Positions 1-8,852 of a DNA stretch of 64,000 nt are shown here, one piece after another. Position numbers and translations under genes: made by a program. The DNA lies in assembly GCF_013394385.1 (NCBI RefSeq), contig NZ_AP022834.1, forward strand, positions 1,984,001 through 2,048,000. Direction: 5' to 3'. Source of the stretch: Kocuria sp. TGY1127_2. GTDB lineage: Bacteria; Actinomycetota; Actinomycetes; Actinomycetales; Micrococcaceae. Within the stretch, counting starts at the first letter, position 1, and each line of letters starts with the position of its first letter. The notes under the pieces were generated by a model. The model did not search any database. It had not been told where the DNA came from and was given only the letters and a program-made list of their open reading frames with translations.

Positions 1-1574
1 AGGACGAGTACGTGACGATCCGCATAGGCCGCAACCTGCGGCAAGTGCGTGACCACCAAGACTTGGACGTGTTGAGCGAGGTGCGAGAGCCGCTTTCCGA
101 TCTCCACCGCCGCTTTGCCACCAACGCCGGCGTCGACCTCGTCGAAAATGAAAGTCGGGACGGGGTCGACCTCGGCCAGGACGACCTCGAGAGCGAGCAT
201 CACACGAGAAAGCTCGCCGCCTGAAGCTCCCTTACCGAGCGGCCTGGGGCTGGCACCTTCATGAGGAGCCAGCTTGAAGGCGATGACGTCTTTGCCGTCG
301 GGGCCGAATTTCTCCGCCTCGGAAACCTCCACGACGAGGGACGCGTTCGGCATGGCCAAAGCTTTCAGCTCGGAAGAGACCGCCTTGGCCAGTTTCTTGG
401 CCGCACCCCGTCTCAATTCCATGAGTTCGAGCGACTGCTGCTCCATATCCCGGCGGAGGGTCCTGAGCTTCTCCTCTAGGGCCTCCGAGCGCGCGGGATC
501 ATCGGTCAGCTGTTCCAAACGTGCCCTGTTGGTCTCGGCCCACTGAAGAACCTCTGCGATGTCGGCCCCATACTTGCGGGTCAGCTTCTTCAGCGCGGAG
601 CGCCTCGACTCTACCTCTCCCAGTCGCCCCGGGCCCTCGGCGTTCAGGTCCGATAGATACCCCGAAAGCTCTTCGCCGATGTCCGCGGCCTGAATCATGA
701 GTTCACGGACTCTTTTGGTCAAGGCCGCGAGGGCCGCATCCTCGTCCGCCTCCTGGGCCAGCGCTCGATGAGCGGAGTCCAAAAGGACGGAGACCGTGAC
801 AGCTTCGAGGTCAGCATCGTGTCCGCCGACCAGAGCGGATTGAGCAGTCTCGGCGGCGGTCCGCAGTTGCTCGACGTTGGTCAGCCTGGCAGATTCCGCG
901 TCGAGGGCTTCTTCTTCCCCGGGCCGGGGTTTGACGCTGTCGATCTCCTTGAGAGCCTGACTCAGACTTTGCGCCTCGAAGGCTCGAGCACGAGCATTTT
1001 CCCTGACCTCCCGGAGCTCTCGCGCCGAGGACCGGTACTCCTCGTAATTCGAACGATACGTCTCGAGAGCCTCGGCAAGTTTGGGCCCGGCGTAGGAGTC
1101 CAGCGCGGTGCGTTGTGCCTCGGCAGATCGAAGACGTAACTGGTCCGTCTGACCGTGTACGGCCACCAAGGTCTCGCCCACACGGGACAACACCCCGATC
1201 GGCGCGGCGGCCCCTCCAATGGTCGCCCGAGAACGACCTGAGGCATTGACCGTCCGGGAAAGGATTAGTTCGTGAGGCAATTTGTCGGCGAACGCATCCG
1301 CCTCGATGGTGTGGGCCTCTCCCCCCGCGTCCTCGGTGAGGGCGAGCGCCGCGTGTCCGACCGGAAGTCTCACGACGGCCTGGGATAACGCTGATTTGGC
1401 TCCCGAGCGTACCGCTGCGGCGTCGGAGCGCGCGCCCAGTAGCATGCCGAGGGCCGTGACGACCATGGTCTTGCCTGCGCCGGTCTCGCCGGTCAGAACC
1501 GTCAGGCCCGGGCCCAGGGGCAAGGTCGCATCGGTAATGACGCCCAGATCGCGAATGTGAATCTCTTCGATCAT
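1..1574 (-). CDS. recN: DNA repair protein RecN (3' end cut by window edge)
   Basis: RecN is an SMC-like ATPase that acts at double-strand breaks with RecA. The visible 524 codons begin MIEEIHIRDLGVI. The Walker A motif GETGAGKT is near residue 30, a long charged coiled-coil region fills the middle, and the ABC signature GASGGELSR with the Walker B segment FIFDEVDAG lie near the cut end. RecN proteins usually have about 560-580 residues, so roughly the last 50 are outside the window. The start codon overlaps the nadK stop (ATGA), which fixes the start and implies translational coupling as the last visible gene of the TPR-HAD-tlyA-nadK cluster. Confidence 0.96.
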   Translation of the reverse strand, partial: MIEEIHIRDLGVITDATLPLGPGLTVLTGETGAGKTMVVTALGMLLGARSDAAAVRSGAKSALSQAVVRLPVGHAALALTEDAGGEAHTIEADAFADKLPHELILSRTVNASGRSRATIGGAAAPIGVLSRVGETLVAVHGQTDQLRLRSAEAQRTALDSYAGPKLAEALETYRSNYEEYRSSARELREVRENARARAFEAQSLSQALKEIDSVKPRPGEEEALDAESARLTNVEQLRTAAETAQSALVGGHDADLEAVTVSVLLDSAHRALAQEADEDAALAALTKRVRELMIQAADIGEELSGYLSDLNAEGPGRLGEVESRRSALKKLTRKYGADIAEVLQWAETNRARLEQLTDDPARSEALEEKLRTLRRDMEQQSLELMELRRGAAKKLAKAVSSELKALAMPNASLVVEVSEAEKFGPDGKDVIAFKLAPHEGASPRPLGKGASGGELSRVMLALEVVLAEVDPVPTFIFDEVDAGVGGKAAVEIGKRLSHLAQHVQVLVVTHLPQVAAYADRHVLV

Positions 1575-2515
1575 GATCCTTGAGCCTCCTCCTGCTCGGG
1601 GTATGTGCCGTGACGCCGTACCGGTCCCCGCCAACCGCGGGTCGGAAGATCGAATTTCTTGACCAAACGTTCCGAGAACGGTGCCGGGTGAATCCGGGCC
1701 AGCCGAACGGGCTTCTCCGAACGACGGACCTCGATCCGGGATCCCGGAGGAAGCTCGGTCGTGCGACGGCCGTCACACCACAGGACCCCGAAATGTCCGT
1801 TGGTCGGCAAGAGTTCCACGGCCATGGTCGATGAAGGAGCCGTCACGAGCGGCCGAGCGAACAGGGCATGGGCGCTCAAAGGAACCATCAGCATGGCCTC
1901 GACCTCGGGCCAGACGATCGGTCCGCCTCCGGAGAACGCGTACGCTGTCGAGCCCGTGGGAGTGGCCAGCACGACACCGTCACACCCGAAGGTGCTCAAG
2001 GGACGACCGTCGACTTCGATCACCACCTCAACCATTTTCTCGCGGTTGCCCTTTTCGATCGAGGCTTCGTTGAGGGCCCAGGTATGGGTCAGAACCTGGC
2101 CTCGGCTCCACACCAGGACGTCGATCGCCATGCGTTCTTCAACCGTATAGGTCCTGTTGACAATGTGGTCCACGGCCTCATCGAGGTCGCTGCGCTCGGA
2201 TTCCGCCAGAAAACCGACGTGTCCCAGGTTCACGCCAATCAGTGGGATATTCGTGTGCCGAATGATTTCTGCGGCGCGCAGAATGGAACCGTCTCCGCCC
2301 AGAACCACGCCGAGCTCGATGTCATCGAGGGCGACGTTCTCATTGATGACCTGGACCCCCACGGATTCGGCCTCGGTCCCCCGAAGGATTTCCAGGTCCC
2401 TGCGGCTCATCACCGGTATCAGACCCGCCTCCCTGAGCCGAACACATGCCTGAGTCGCTGCGGCGGTGGCTTCCGCGCGGCCTGTGTGCGCGAATAAGAG
2501 GATCTTGCGACTCAT
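1571..2515 (-). CDS. nadK: NAD kinase
   Basis: NAD kinase phosphorylates NAD to NADP in the cytoplasm. The 314-residue protein carries the family motifs in order: GGDGS (ATP/polyphosphate site), NLGHVGFLAE, and TPTGSTAYAFSGGGPIV, the substrate-binding loop. I chose the ATG at 2515 (MSRKILLFAHTGRAEA) because homologues start here and GGAAGG lies 10 nt upstream. A longer reading to 2596 adds 27 residues of no family character. The gene sits between tlyA, 56 nt upstream, and recN, whose start overlaps its stop. The tlyA-nadK-recN order is common in actinobacteria. Confidence 0.97.
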   Translation of the reverse strand: MSRKILLFAHTGRAEATAAATQACVRLREAGLIPVMSRRDLEILRGTEAESVGVQVINENVALDDIELGVVLGGDGSILRAAEIIRHTNIPLIGVNLGHVGFLAESERSDLDEAVDHIVNRTYTVEERMAIDVLVWSRGQVLTHTWALNEASIEKGNREKMVEVVIEVDGRPLSTFGCDGVVLATPTGSTAYAFSGGGPIVWPEVEAMLMVPLSAHALFARPLVTAPSSTMAVELLPTNGHFGVLWCDGRRTTELPPGSRIEVRRSEKPVRLARIHPAPFSERLVKKFDLPTRGWRGPVRRHGTYPEQEEAQGS

Positions 2516-2571
2516 ATATTGTGTGCCTTCCGATCGAGACGGGTATGGCTCTCGTGGGAGAATCCGTAGTT

Positions 2572-3393
2572 CTACATTAGGCGACGGTCCTGACACTTTA
2601 AGCTCATATCGGCCCCAGCACTCAGATTCGTCCCAGAGACTCCCCGGGCCTTCTCCCCCAAGGCTGGCTTCCTCAGATGCAAGAAATATTCGCGGTTGCC
2701 GTCCTGGCCGGGCAATTGCGAGGGCTGCTCACCGGCAATATCCAACCCCGCTTCGAGCGCGCAGTCACGCACTTTCTGGATCGCGGCCGCACGATCCGTG
2801 TCGTTGCGGACGACACCGCCTTTGCCGAGTTTCGATTTGCCGACCTCGAATTGCGGTTTGACCATCAGGATCAATTCACCGCCCCAAACGGTTGCATCGG
2901 CCAATGGCTGAATGACCAGGGTCAATGAGATGAAAGAGAGATCACCCACGGTCAGATCGACTTGACCTCCGATGTGCTCGGGCCGCAAATTCCGGACGTT
3001 CAGGCCTTCGATGGGCTCCACCCGCGGGTCATCCCGAATGAGCGGATTCAGCTGGCCGTGCCCTACGTCGACCGCGGCTACGTGGCTCGCGCCCGCTTCC
3101 AACAGGACCTGCGTGAATCCGCCGGTCGAAGCACCCGCATCAAGACACCGACGTCCCTGGACAACGATGCTTGGAAACGCCGCGAGCGCACCGGCCAGTT
3201 TGTGCCCGGCACGGCTCACGTATTGAGGGCCGGCGCCCAGGGCCACGAGGACTTCATCTTCGGGCTGGACGTCGTGCGAAGCTTTGACGACGACCGTTCC
3301 GTTGACCGAAACCCGTCCCTCTGCGATCAACCTCGCGGCCACCGTGCGCGAGTGTGCGTCTCCCCGGTCAACGAGCTGGCGATCCAGTCTCAC
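2572..3393 (-). CDS. tlyA: TlyA family rRNA 2'-O-methyltransferase
   Basis: TlyA proteins methylate ribose 2'-OH groups in 16S and 23S rRNA; in mycobacteria their loss gives capreomycin resistance. The 273-residue protein has an N-terminal S4 RNA-binding domain (about residues 1-60, starting MRLDRQLVDRGDAHSR) and a Rossmann methyltransferase domain with the SAM loop DAGASTGGFTQVLLEAGA. The start is GTG at 3393 and overlaps the stop of the upstream small gene (GTGA), so translation is probably coupled. Substrate sites are inferred from the family, not shown here. Confidence 0.93.
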   Translation of the reverse strand: MRLDRQLVDRGDAHSRTVAARLIAEGRVSVNGTVVVKASHDVQPEDEVLVALGAGPQYVSRAGHKLAGALAAFPSIVVQGRRCLDAGASTGGFTQVLLEAGASHVAAVDVGHGQLNPLIRDDPRVEPIEGLNVRNLRPEHIGGQVDLTVGDLSFISLTLVIQPLADATVWGGELILMVKPQFEVGKSKLGKGGVVRNDTDRAAAIQKVRDCALEAGLDIAGEQPSQLPGQDGNREYFLHLRKPALGEKARGVSGTNLSAGADMSLKCQDRRLM

Positions 3394-3758
3394 GCGAACT
3401 TTTCCGAGGCGTCGTCTTCTTCCGTATCGGAATCCCGAGCGGAAAAATTGTCGACCAAACCCTGCGGCAAGGCCGACGGGTCCTGATCGAGGAGTCGCCG
3501 GAGTTCATTGTGCAACCGATCGAAGATCACGGCGTGTTCCTCTGCCGGGGCATCGTCGAGCGCATCCAGGATCGCCCCCAGGTTTTCCGGGGTCCCGTTC
3601 CGAGCGAATGCATCAAGGGAGGCGGTCTGCTGCTCGAGTCTCTCTGCGCTTCGTTGATCGGCCCCGGATTCGCGCTCCTGCTCCCCTACGGAATCGTGAG
3701 GGTCGGAATCCGTCCCTTCGGGGTTCTCCGGGTTCGTCTGCTCGGTCCACTCGCTCAT
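3390..3758 (-). CDS. Small acidic protein of unknown function
   Basis: This is a 122-residue cytoplasmic protein with no signal peptide or membrane segment. The first 45 or so residues are polar and rich in E, D, S and Q, and look disordered. Residues 50-95 look helical (for example AILDALDDAPAEEHAVIFDR), and the C-terminal tail is acidic. I do not recognise a domain. It is supported as a real gene because its ATG overlaps the HAD gene stop (ATGA) and its own TGA overlaps the tlyA GTG (GTGA). A reading to 3815 adds 19 residues and would overlap the HAD gene by 61 nt, so I reject it. Confidence 0.8.
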   Translation of the reverse strand: MSEWTEQTNPENPEGTDSDPHDSVGEQERESGADQRSAERLEQQTASLDAFARNGTPENLGAILDALDDAPAEEHAVIFDRLHNELRRLLDQDPSALPQGLVDNFSARDSDTEEDDASEKFA

Positions 3759-4768
3759 GCCCACTGGATCTCCGCGCGGGTTGCGGTTGCCTCGTCCGGG
3801 TGCGCGGTCCACCACGCGGCCATGGCGGTTCGCCAGGCAAGGAGCTGAGTTGAACCCGCGGTCGTCTCGATACGCAGGGTCGCCCCCTCCGCGACGGCAC
3901 GTGCGACGTCGTCGATCACGGCGACCGCGCTGTGGCCTCGTACCTCGATCTGGGGGTTGCGGTATTCCTCGAACAGTTCACGAAGGTTGCTCAGCACATA
4001 GGTAGGCCGCTCCGCGGTACGGGCGTTGACCAGGTCTTCCATGCTTTGGACTCCGGTCATCACCGCAATGCTGGGCAACCCTGCCTGGTGGGCCCCGAAA
4101 ATATCCGTATCCAGCCGGTCCCCGACCACGACGGGTCGCTCGACTCCCAGCCGATCGACGATAGTTTGGAAAATCTTCGCCCCCGGCTTGCCTGCGACGA
4201 AAGGCTCCCGACGAGTGGCCACGGAAACAGCGTGAACCAAAGTCCCGTTGCCTGGTGCAATCCCACGCTCCTTCGGAATCGTCATGTCCGTATTGGACAC
4301 AATCCACAGAACCTCGTCAGAAGCCAACGCATAAGCGGCATTCGCGAGGTCTTGCCATCCGAGGCCGGGGTCGAAACCCTGCAGGACAGCCTGGGGCGAC
4401 TCGTCCAACCCAACGGCTTTCAGCCCCGCAGCCCGCGCGCACTCGGCCAGAGCCTCGGAACCACAGATACCTACGGTGGCTCCGTCGGGCAATTGATCAA
4501 CGGCCAACTGGGCCGCCGACTGAGCCGAACTCACCACGTGTTCGCCATCGGTCGTTAACCCGAGCGAGTTCAGATGTTCGGCCACGGCCTCGACGGAGCG
4601 AGACGCATTGTTGGTCACGTAGGCGACAGACACCCCCTCGGTCTCAGCGCGGTTAAGGGAATCCACAGCGCCGTCGATCGGATGGGGGCCGGCATAGACC
4701 ACACCGTCCAAGTCGGACAGGATGGCGTCAAAACTGGAAATCAGTGCACTCATGGACAGGCTAGTCAT
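3755..4768 (-). CDS. HAD-IIA family hydrolase (sugar-phosphate/nitrophenylphosphatase type)
   Basis: This is a 337-residue HAD-superfamily phosphatase. The nucleophile motif I is DLDGVVYAG near residue 20, motif II is YVTNNASRS, and motif III/IV is VVVGDRLDTDIFGAHQAGL near residue 220. The large cap between motifs II and III marks subclass IIA, as in NagD and glycerol-3-phosphate phosphatases. An unusual C-terminal extension of about 70 residues follows the fold. The substrate is unknown. Two starts are possible: ATG at 4768, which overlaps the upstream gene by 8 nt, and ATG at 4753. I list the longer. Its stop overlaps the small acidic gene start. Confidence 0.88.
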   Translation of the reverse strand: MTSLSMSALISSFDAILSDLDGVVYAGPHPIDGAVDSLNRAETEGVSVAYVTNNASRSVEAVAEHLNSLGLTTDGEHVVSSAQSAAQLAVDQLPDGATVGICGSEALAECARAAGLKAVGLDESPQAVLQGFDPGLGWQDLANAAYALASDEVLWIVSNTDMTIPKERGIAPGNGTLVHAVSVATRREPFVAGKPGAKIFQTIVDRLGVERPVVVGDRLDTDIFGAHQAGLPSIAVMTGVQSMEDLVNARTAERPTYVLSNLRELFEEYRNPQIEVRGHSAVAVIDDVARAVAEGATLRIETTAGSTQLLAWRTAMAAWWTAHPDEATATRAEIQWA

Positions 4769-5993
4769 CCTCTCCTCGGCGTTCCTGAACGGCTTCGGTC
4801 TCCGGGTCCTGTCCGGTCACGTCTTCCTCCACGACGTCCCCGTCCTCAACGGATTCGTCTCTGACCTCTTCCACCGCCTCCGGATCGCGGTTGGGCCCAC
4901 CCGCGGGGGTCAGTTCCTCGTGGTCCGGGGAGGACAACTCGTCGCTGGGGCCCGGTGCCGAGGTCTCGTTCTGCTCGATCATGGCTTCGGCCAGGTCAAC
5001 TCCTTCCTCATCCGAGCGAGGATCTTGCGCAGCGGGTTCTTCGTCCGGCAGGACCTCAATCTCGTAGATTTCGGGTTCTTCGAACTGGCCTTGGCCCAAG
5101 GCCGCTTCGGCGATGGTGGCCAGACGGGCCCACGAGTTGGCTTCCTTGGCCTGCCCCATCTCCTCCAGAAGGTCGGCGTATGCGCTGAACAGGCGGGGGC
5201 TGTAGGAAAAAGCTTTCTTGCGGTTGAGCTCGGGAATCTCGAGGGCGGCCTTGGCCTTCTGCAGCTCGCCCTTGTCCCGATAGATTCCGGAGACAACCAT
5301 GGCCAGTTCTGCCTTCTGCGCCCCCGTCAGGTCCGTCAGGCTGGGGTCCTGCGATGTTTCGAGCGCTTTGTCGATCCGGCCCAGAGCGCGCTCGGCGTCG
5401 ACAATCAATGCGATGTGCTCGTTGGATCCGGTCATGCGCCGGTGAGTCCGCAATTCGCGCAGCGCAACGTCGAACTGTTCCGCTACGTAGGCTGCGATCG
5501 CTGCGGCTTCACGCACCGCGGCCACACGCCCTCCGCGACGAACCGCGGCCTGCGCATGTTCGAGAGCGAATTCGGGGTCCACCTCGAGGTACTGACTTGC
5601 CATCACCAAGTGCTTGCCCACGGTTTCGGCGTTGTCCTTCTCAAGGACGTGCAGTTCGCGGAGAACGGCTTTGTCGAGTTCGCGCCCGGTGACTTCTTCA
5701 TCGATTTCCGGGGCCTTGGGACGGGCGGGGCGGTAACCCTCACGTGCCGGTTTCTGATCCCTTTGGTCCCGCTCGAAGCGGCCACGAGGATCCTGATCTC
5801 GACGGCGCGGGTCCCGATCGGAGCGGTCGTAGGGCTTGCGATCGTTGAAGCGACGTTCGCGGTCACCGTCTCGTCCGCCGTCGCGACCGCGATAGTTGTT
5901 GCCGCCCTTGCGATCAAAGCTGCCGCGCTCGGACCCTCGGTTCCGGTTGCGGCTATCCCCGCGATATGAATCCCTGCGGTCGTCCTCAGCCAA
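4761..5993 (-). CDS. TPR-like protein with Arg/Asp/Gly-rich disordered N-terminus
   Basis: This 410-residue protein has three parts. Residues 1-90 are made almost wholly of R, D, G, N and E (repeated RD, RG and DR units), and look disordered and nucleic-acid-binding. Residues 100-300 are alpha-helical and TPR-like (for example ALEHAQAAVRRGG and AYADLLEEMGQAKEANSWA). Residues 305-410 form a strongly acidic tail. The start is TTG at 5993, supported by GAGGAG 7 nt upstream. It heads the HAD-tlyA-nadK-recN cluster. Relatives in Arthrobacter-type genomes have been labelled TPR or primosomal protein without firm evidence. Its function is unknown; the charge pattern suggests an RNA or ribosome partner. 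Confidence 0.85.
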   Translation of the reverse strand: MAEDDRRDSYRGDSRNRNRGSERGSFDRKGGNNYRGRDGGRDGDRERRFNDRKPYDRSDRDPRRRDQDPRGRFERDQRDQKPAREGYRPARPKAPEIDEEVTGRELDKAVLRELHVLEKDNAETVGKHLVMASQYLEVDPEFALEHAQAAVRRGGRVAAVREAAAIAAYVAEQFDVALRELRTHRRMTGSNEHIALIVDAERALGRIDKALETSQDPSLTDLTGAQKAELAMVVSGIYRDKGELQKAKAALEIPELNRKKAFSYSPRLFSAYADLLEEMGQAKEANSWARLATIAEAALGQGQFEEPEIYEIEVLPDEEPAAQDPRSDEEGVDLAEAMIEQNETSAPGPSDELSSPDHEELTPAGGPNRDPEAVEEVRDESVEDGDVVEEDVTGQDPETEAVQERRGEDD

Positions 5994-6135
5994 GCTCGTT
6001 CTCCTCTATTAGCGTTGTGCGGGCGGTTCGTCGTAGCGCCGACGCCTCGCGGTCCTGAGGGAAAGTTTACGCACCTTGAGCGGTGTTGAGCGTATCGGAT
6101 GGCCGGACTTCGCGCATGACGTACGCCTCCAAGGC

Positions 6136-7338
6136 CTACCGGAAAGCACTCTGGCCGGTGAGCTTCTGTCCCAGGATCAAGGTGTGCACCTCGTCCGTCC
6201 CCTCATAGGTACGCACCGATTCGAGGTTGTTGGCGTGCCTGAGCGGCGGGTAATCTCCCGTGATCCCGTTGCCTCCCAGGATGGTCCTGGCTTCACGGCA
6301 GATCTCGATCGCGGCCCGTGCATTGTTGAGTTTTCCCACAGAAATCATGTGGTTTTCCAAAGACCCTTCGTCCTTGGCCCGCCCGATTCTCAGGGCCAGC
6401 AATTGCCCCTTGCTGATCTCGAGCGACATGTCCACGAGCTTTTTCTGCGTGAGCTGATAGGAGCTCAGGGGGCGGTCGAACTGCAACCGTTCCTGCGAGT
6501 AGGACAGAGCGGCTTCGACCGAGTCCCGGGCGGAGCCCATGGCTCCCCAAATAATTCCGTATCTCGCCTCGGTCAGGCACGCGAAGGGGCCGCGCAGCCC
6601 CGGATTCTCGGGCAGAATAGCATCCGCGGGAAGACGAACGTTATCGAAGTCGATCGTGCATTGCAGAGATGCCCGCATTGAAAGCTTCTGTGTGATAGGA
6701 ACCGCGTTGAATCCTGGGGTGTCGGTCGGAACGATGAAACCGCGCACAACCTGACCATCTTTCCCATGCCCGGAAGTTCCCGAGTCCTCTTCCGGAACCT
6801 TCGCCCACACGATTGCAACCCCGGCTATAGTCGCCAAACCGATCCAGCGTTTGTGTCCGTTGAGGACCCACTCGTCGCCTTCTTTGTGGGCGTTGGTCAG
6901 CATGGACCCCGGGTCCGAACCCGCCGTGGGTTCCGTCAGGCCAAAACAGCCGATGACCTCGCCCGACGCCATCTTGGGCAGCCACTTGTGTTTCTGCTCC
7001 TCCGACCCATTCTTGTAGATCGCCGACATCGCAAGTGAACCCTGGACGGAGACGACCGTCCGCAGACCTGCGTCACCGGCTTCCATTTCCTGCATGGCAA
7101 GGCCATATTCAACAGCGGAACGCCCAGCACAGCCATAACCCTTGAGATGCATCCCGAACAGGCCGAGCTCAGCCATCTCAGGCAGCAACTCGGTCGGCAG
7201 AACGGCTTGGTCGAACCAATCGGCAATGTTGGGACGGATCCGACGGTCGACGAAGTCGGCCACGCGATCCCGCACCTCGAGTTCGGAATCGCTGAATTGG
7301 GATTCGATATTGAGTAGATCGGTAGGGTGTTTCGGCAT
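6136..7338 (-). CDS. gcdH: Acyl-CoA dehydrogenase, glutaryl-CoA dehydrogenase type
   Basis: This 400-residue flavoprotein is likely to oxidise and decarboxylate glutaryl-CoA to crotonyl-CoA. Features matching GCDH are GCAGRSAVEYGLAMQE near residue 72, FGLTEPTAGSDPGSM near 135, and RTYEGTDEVHTLILG near the end, where Glu379 would be the catalytic base. AAAGGAG lies 7 nt before the ATG. It follows a CoA-transferase gene by 12 nt, so the two are probably one operon for a dicarboxylic or lysine/aromatic breakdown step. The substrate is inferred; other short acyl-CoA esters remain possible. No electron-transfer flavoprotein genes are nearby. Confidence 0.88.
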   Translation of the reverse strand: MPKHPTDLLNIESQFSDSELEVRDRVADFVDRRIRPNIADWFDQAVLPTELLPEMAELGLFGMHLKGYGCAGRSAVEYGLAMQEMEAGDAGLRTVVSVQGSLAMSAIYKNGSEEQKHKWLPKMASGEVIGCFGLTEPTAGSDPGSMLTNAHKEGDEWVLNGHKRWIGLATIAGVAIVWAKVPEEDSGTSGHGKDGQVVRGFIVPTDTPGFNAVPITQKLSMRASLQCTIDFDNVRLPADAILPENPGLRGPFACLTEARYGIIWGAMGSARDSVEAALSYSQERLQFDRPLSSYQLTQKKLVDMSLEISKGQLLALRIGRAKDEGSLENHMISVGKLNNARAAIEICREARTILGGNGITGDYPPLRHANNLESVRTYEGTDEVHTLILGQKLTGQSAFR

Positions 7339-7350
7339 GACGAAGCTCCT

Positions 7351-8568
7351 TTATTCTGCTGAAGTCTGCGGGTTACCAGCGACATCACTGGCTTCTTGAC
7401 GCCGGGCCAACCAGTCCAGAACGGCGTCTCGGTCTTGGTCCAATCGAGGCGGGGCCTTGTCGTAGCTCGGTCCGGTCCGGCTGAAACCGATCGGGCTTTT
7501 GATCGTGGGCACGGCATCGTCGTCCGTGCCCGCGTCCACTACGGGCGAGAGTCCCAGCTCCTCGGCGAAGCGGATACCGCCTGCGACGTCGAGAATCGGC
7601 GAGCACGGCAAACCGGCCTGACGCAGCTGATGGAACCACACATCGCTGGTCTGCTCGGCGAGCACATCCTCAATGAGTCTTCTCAGCTCCGACCGGTTTC
7701 TATTGCGCTGGGGCATGGTTGCATAACGGGGGTCGTCGGCAAGTTCGTCCCGTCCGAGCGCATGGGCGAGGACGCGGAATTGGGCGTCGTTGCCGATGCA
7801 AATCACGAGTTGACCGTCTTGGGTCGCAAAAGGTCCGTAGGGGAACAGACTGGGATGATCGTTGCCCATTCGGTGCGGAACATTGCCGGCTGCCACGAAG
7901 CCTGACGTTTGATTGGAGAGGCCCGACAAGGCCGAAGACAACAGGTCCAACCCCAGGTGCTGTCCCTTTCCCGAACGCTCGCGCTCGTGGAGGGCCGCAA
8001 GAATGCCGACGGCCGCGTGCAATCCTGTCACGACGTCGAATAGGGCCACGCCCATACGTTGCGGAGGCCCGTCGGAAGAGCCCGTGAGGTCCATCATGCC
8101 TGAGACCGCCTGTGCCAGGAGGTCATAACCGGGAAGGGCCGCCCCACCCTTGGTACCGAACCCCGTGATGCTGACGTGCACGAGCCGGGGCCACCGCCGT
8201 GCGACGGATTCTTCGTCAAGCCCAAATTTTTCGAGGCCACCTGGCTTGTAGTTCTCGATGAACACGTCAGACGCCTCGATGAGGCTGTAGGCGGTATTGA
8301 GATCTTCCTCGTCCTTGAGGTTCAGCTGCAACCCGTATTTTCCGCGATTGACGCCGAGGTAATAGGTGCTCTCTCCGTCCCGTTCCGGCGGTTGCCATTG
8401 ACGGGTGTCGTCACCGTTGGGGCCTTCGATCTTGATGACAGTTGCACCCAGGTCGGCCAAAAGCATGGTGCAATACGGACCGGCCAGGACGCGCGAGAAA
8501 TCCGCGATGACAACGCCCGATAGAGGTCCACTAGATCTCCGGTCGAGTCCTGACTTCTGGTCGGACAT
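7351..8568 (-). CDS. CaiB/BaiF family (class III) CoA-transferase
   Basis: This 405-residue family III CoA-transferase moves CoA between carboxylic acids through an aspartyl-CoA anhydride. The N-terminus PLSGVVIADFSRVLAGPYCTM and the region GYDLLAQAVSGMM, with the presumed catalytic Asp149, are typical. GAGGAGG lies 6 nt upstream of the ATG. With the GCDH-like gene next in the operon, the likely job is activation of glutarate, for example succinyl-CoA:glutarate CoA-transferase. That pairing is inference from context. The upstream region holds two inverted repeats that could be operators (8590-8640). Confidence 0.9.
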   Translation of the reverse strand: MSDQKSGLDRRSSGPLSGVVIADFSRVLAGPYCTMLLADLGATVIKIEGPNGDDTRQWQPPERDGESTYYLGVNRGKYGLQLNLKDEEDLNTAYSLIEASDVFIENYKPGGLEKFGLDEESVARRWPRLVHVSITGFGTKGGAALPGYDLLAQAVSGMMDLTGSSDGPPQRMGVALFDVVTGLHAAVGILAALHERERSGKGQHLGLDLLSSALSGLSNQTSGFVAAGNVPHRMGNDHPSLFPYGPFATQDGQLVICIGNDAQFRVLAHALGRDELADDPRYATMPQRNRNRSELRRLIEDVLAEQTSDVWFHQLRQAGLPCSPILDVAGGIRFAEELGLSPVVDAGTDDDAVPTIKSPIGFSRTGPSYDKAPPRLDQDRDAVLDWLARRQEASDVAGNPQTSAE

Positions 8569-8589
8569 CTGCAGCCTCCTCGCATCATT

Positions 8590-8640
8590 GTGCCAGGCAC
8601 CACATAATCACTCGTGCGAGGTCAACCACAAATCATGGTT
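8590..8640. promoter_or_regulatory. Two short inverted repeats upstream of the CoA-transferase gene
   Basis: GTGCCAGGCAC (8590-8600) is a perfect 11-bp palindrome and AACCACAAATCATGGTT (8624-8640) has 5-bp arms. They lie 22-72 nt before the CoA-transferase start, where a repressor of a catabolic operon would be expected to bind. No regulator gene is adjacent, so the protein is unknown. I found no convincing sigma-70 promoter here. Confidence 0.3.
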
Positions 8641-8772
8641 CTACAGACAAGTCACATGCGCCCATAACGACGACCGCACCCGCAGGCTCAGTCCTCAGTA
8701 TTCAGCCAGGACAAACCCAAACGAAATACCACCCTGACAAAAAGAAAAAAAAGGGGGCCACACATTAAACAC

Positions 8773-8797
8773 AAAAAAGGTGCAGCACGATGCACAC
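8773..8797 (-). terminator. Probable terminator of the rRNA operon
   Basis: On the minus strand, downstream of 5S rRNA, a short stem (GTGCA, loop, TGCAC) is followed directly by six T. A second T-rich run lies at 8747-8755. The stem is weak, so termination may need further structure. The rest of 8641-8852 shows no gene on either strand. Confidence 0.4.
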
Positions 8798-8852
8798 CAC
8801 CCACCCCCACACAGAGGACAAGCAATGCACACCGCACCACACCACAAAAATA

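Noticed and set aside
4722..5969. 415-residue open frame on the plus strand
   Set aside because: Antisense to the TPR-like gene. Its odd valine-rich end mirrors the RD/RG repeats of the real protein.
5994..6135. Possible small gene or RNA between the TPR-like gene and gcdH
   Set aside because: No frame with a ribosome site and no stable hairpin with T-run was found in this 142-nt gap.
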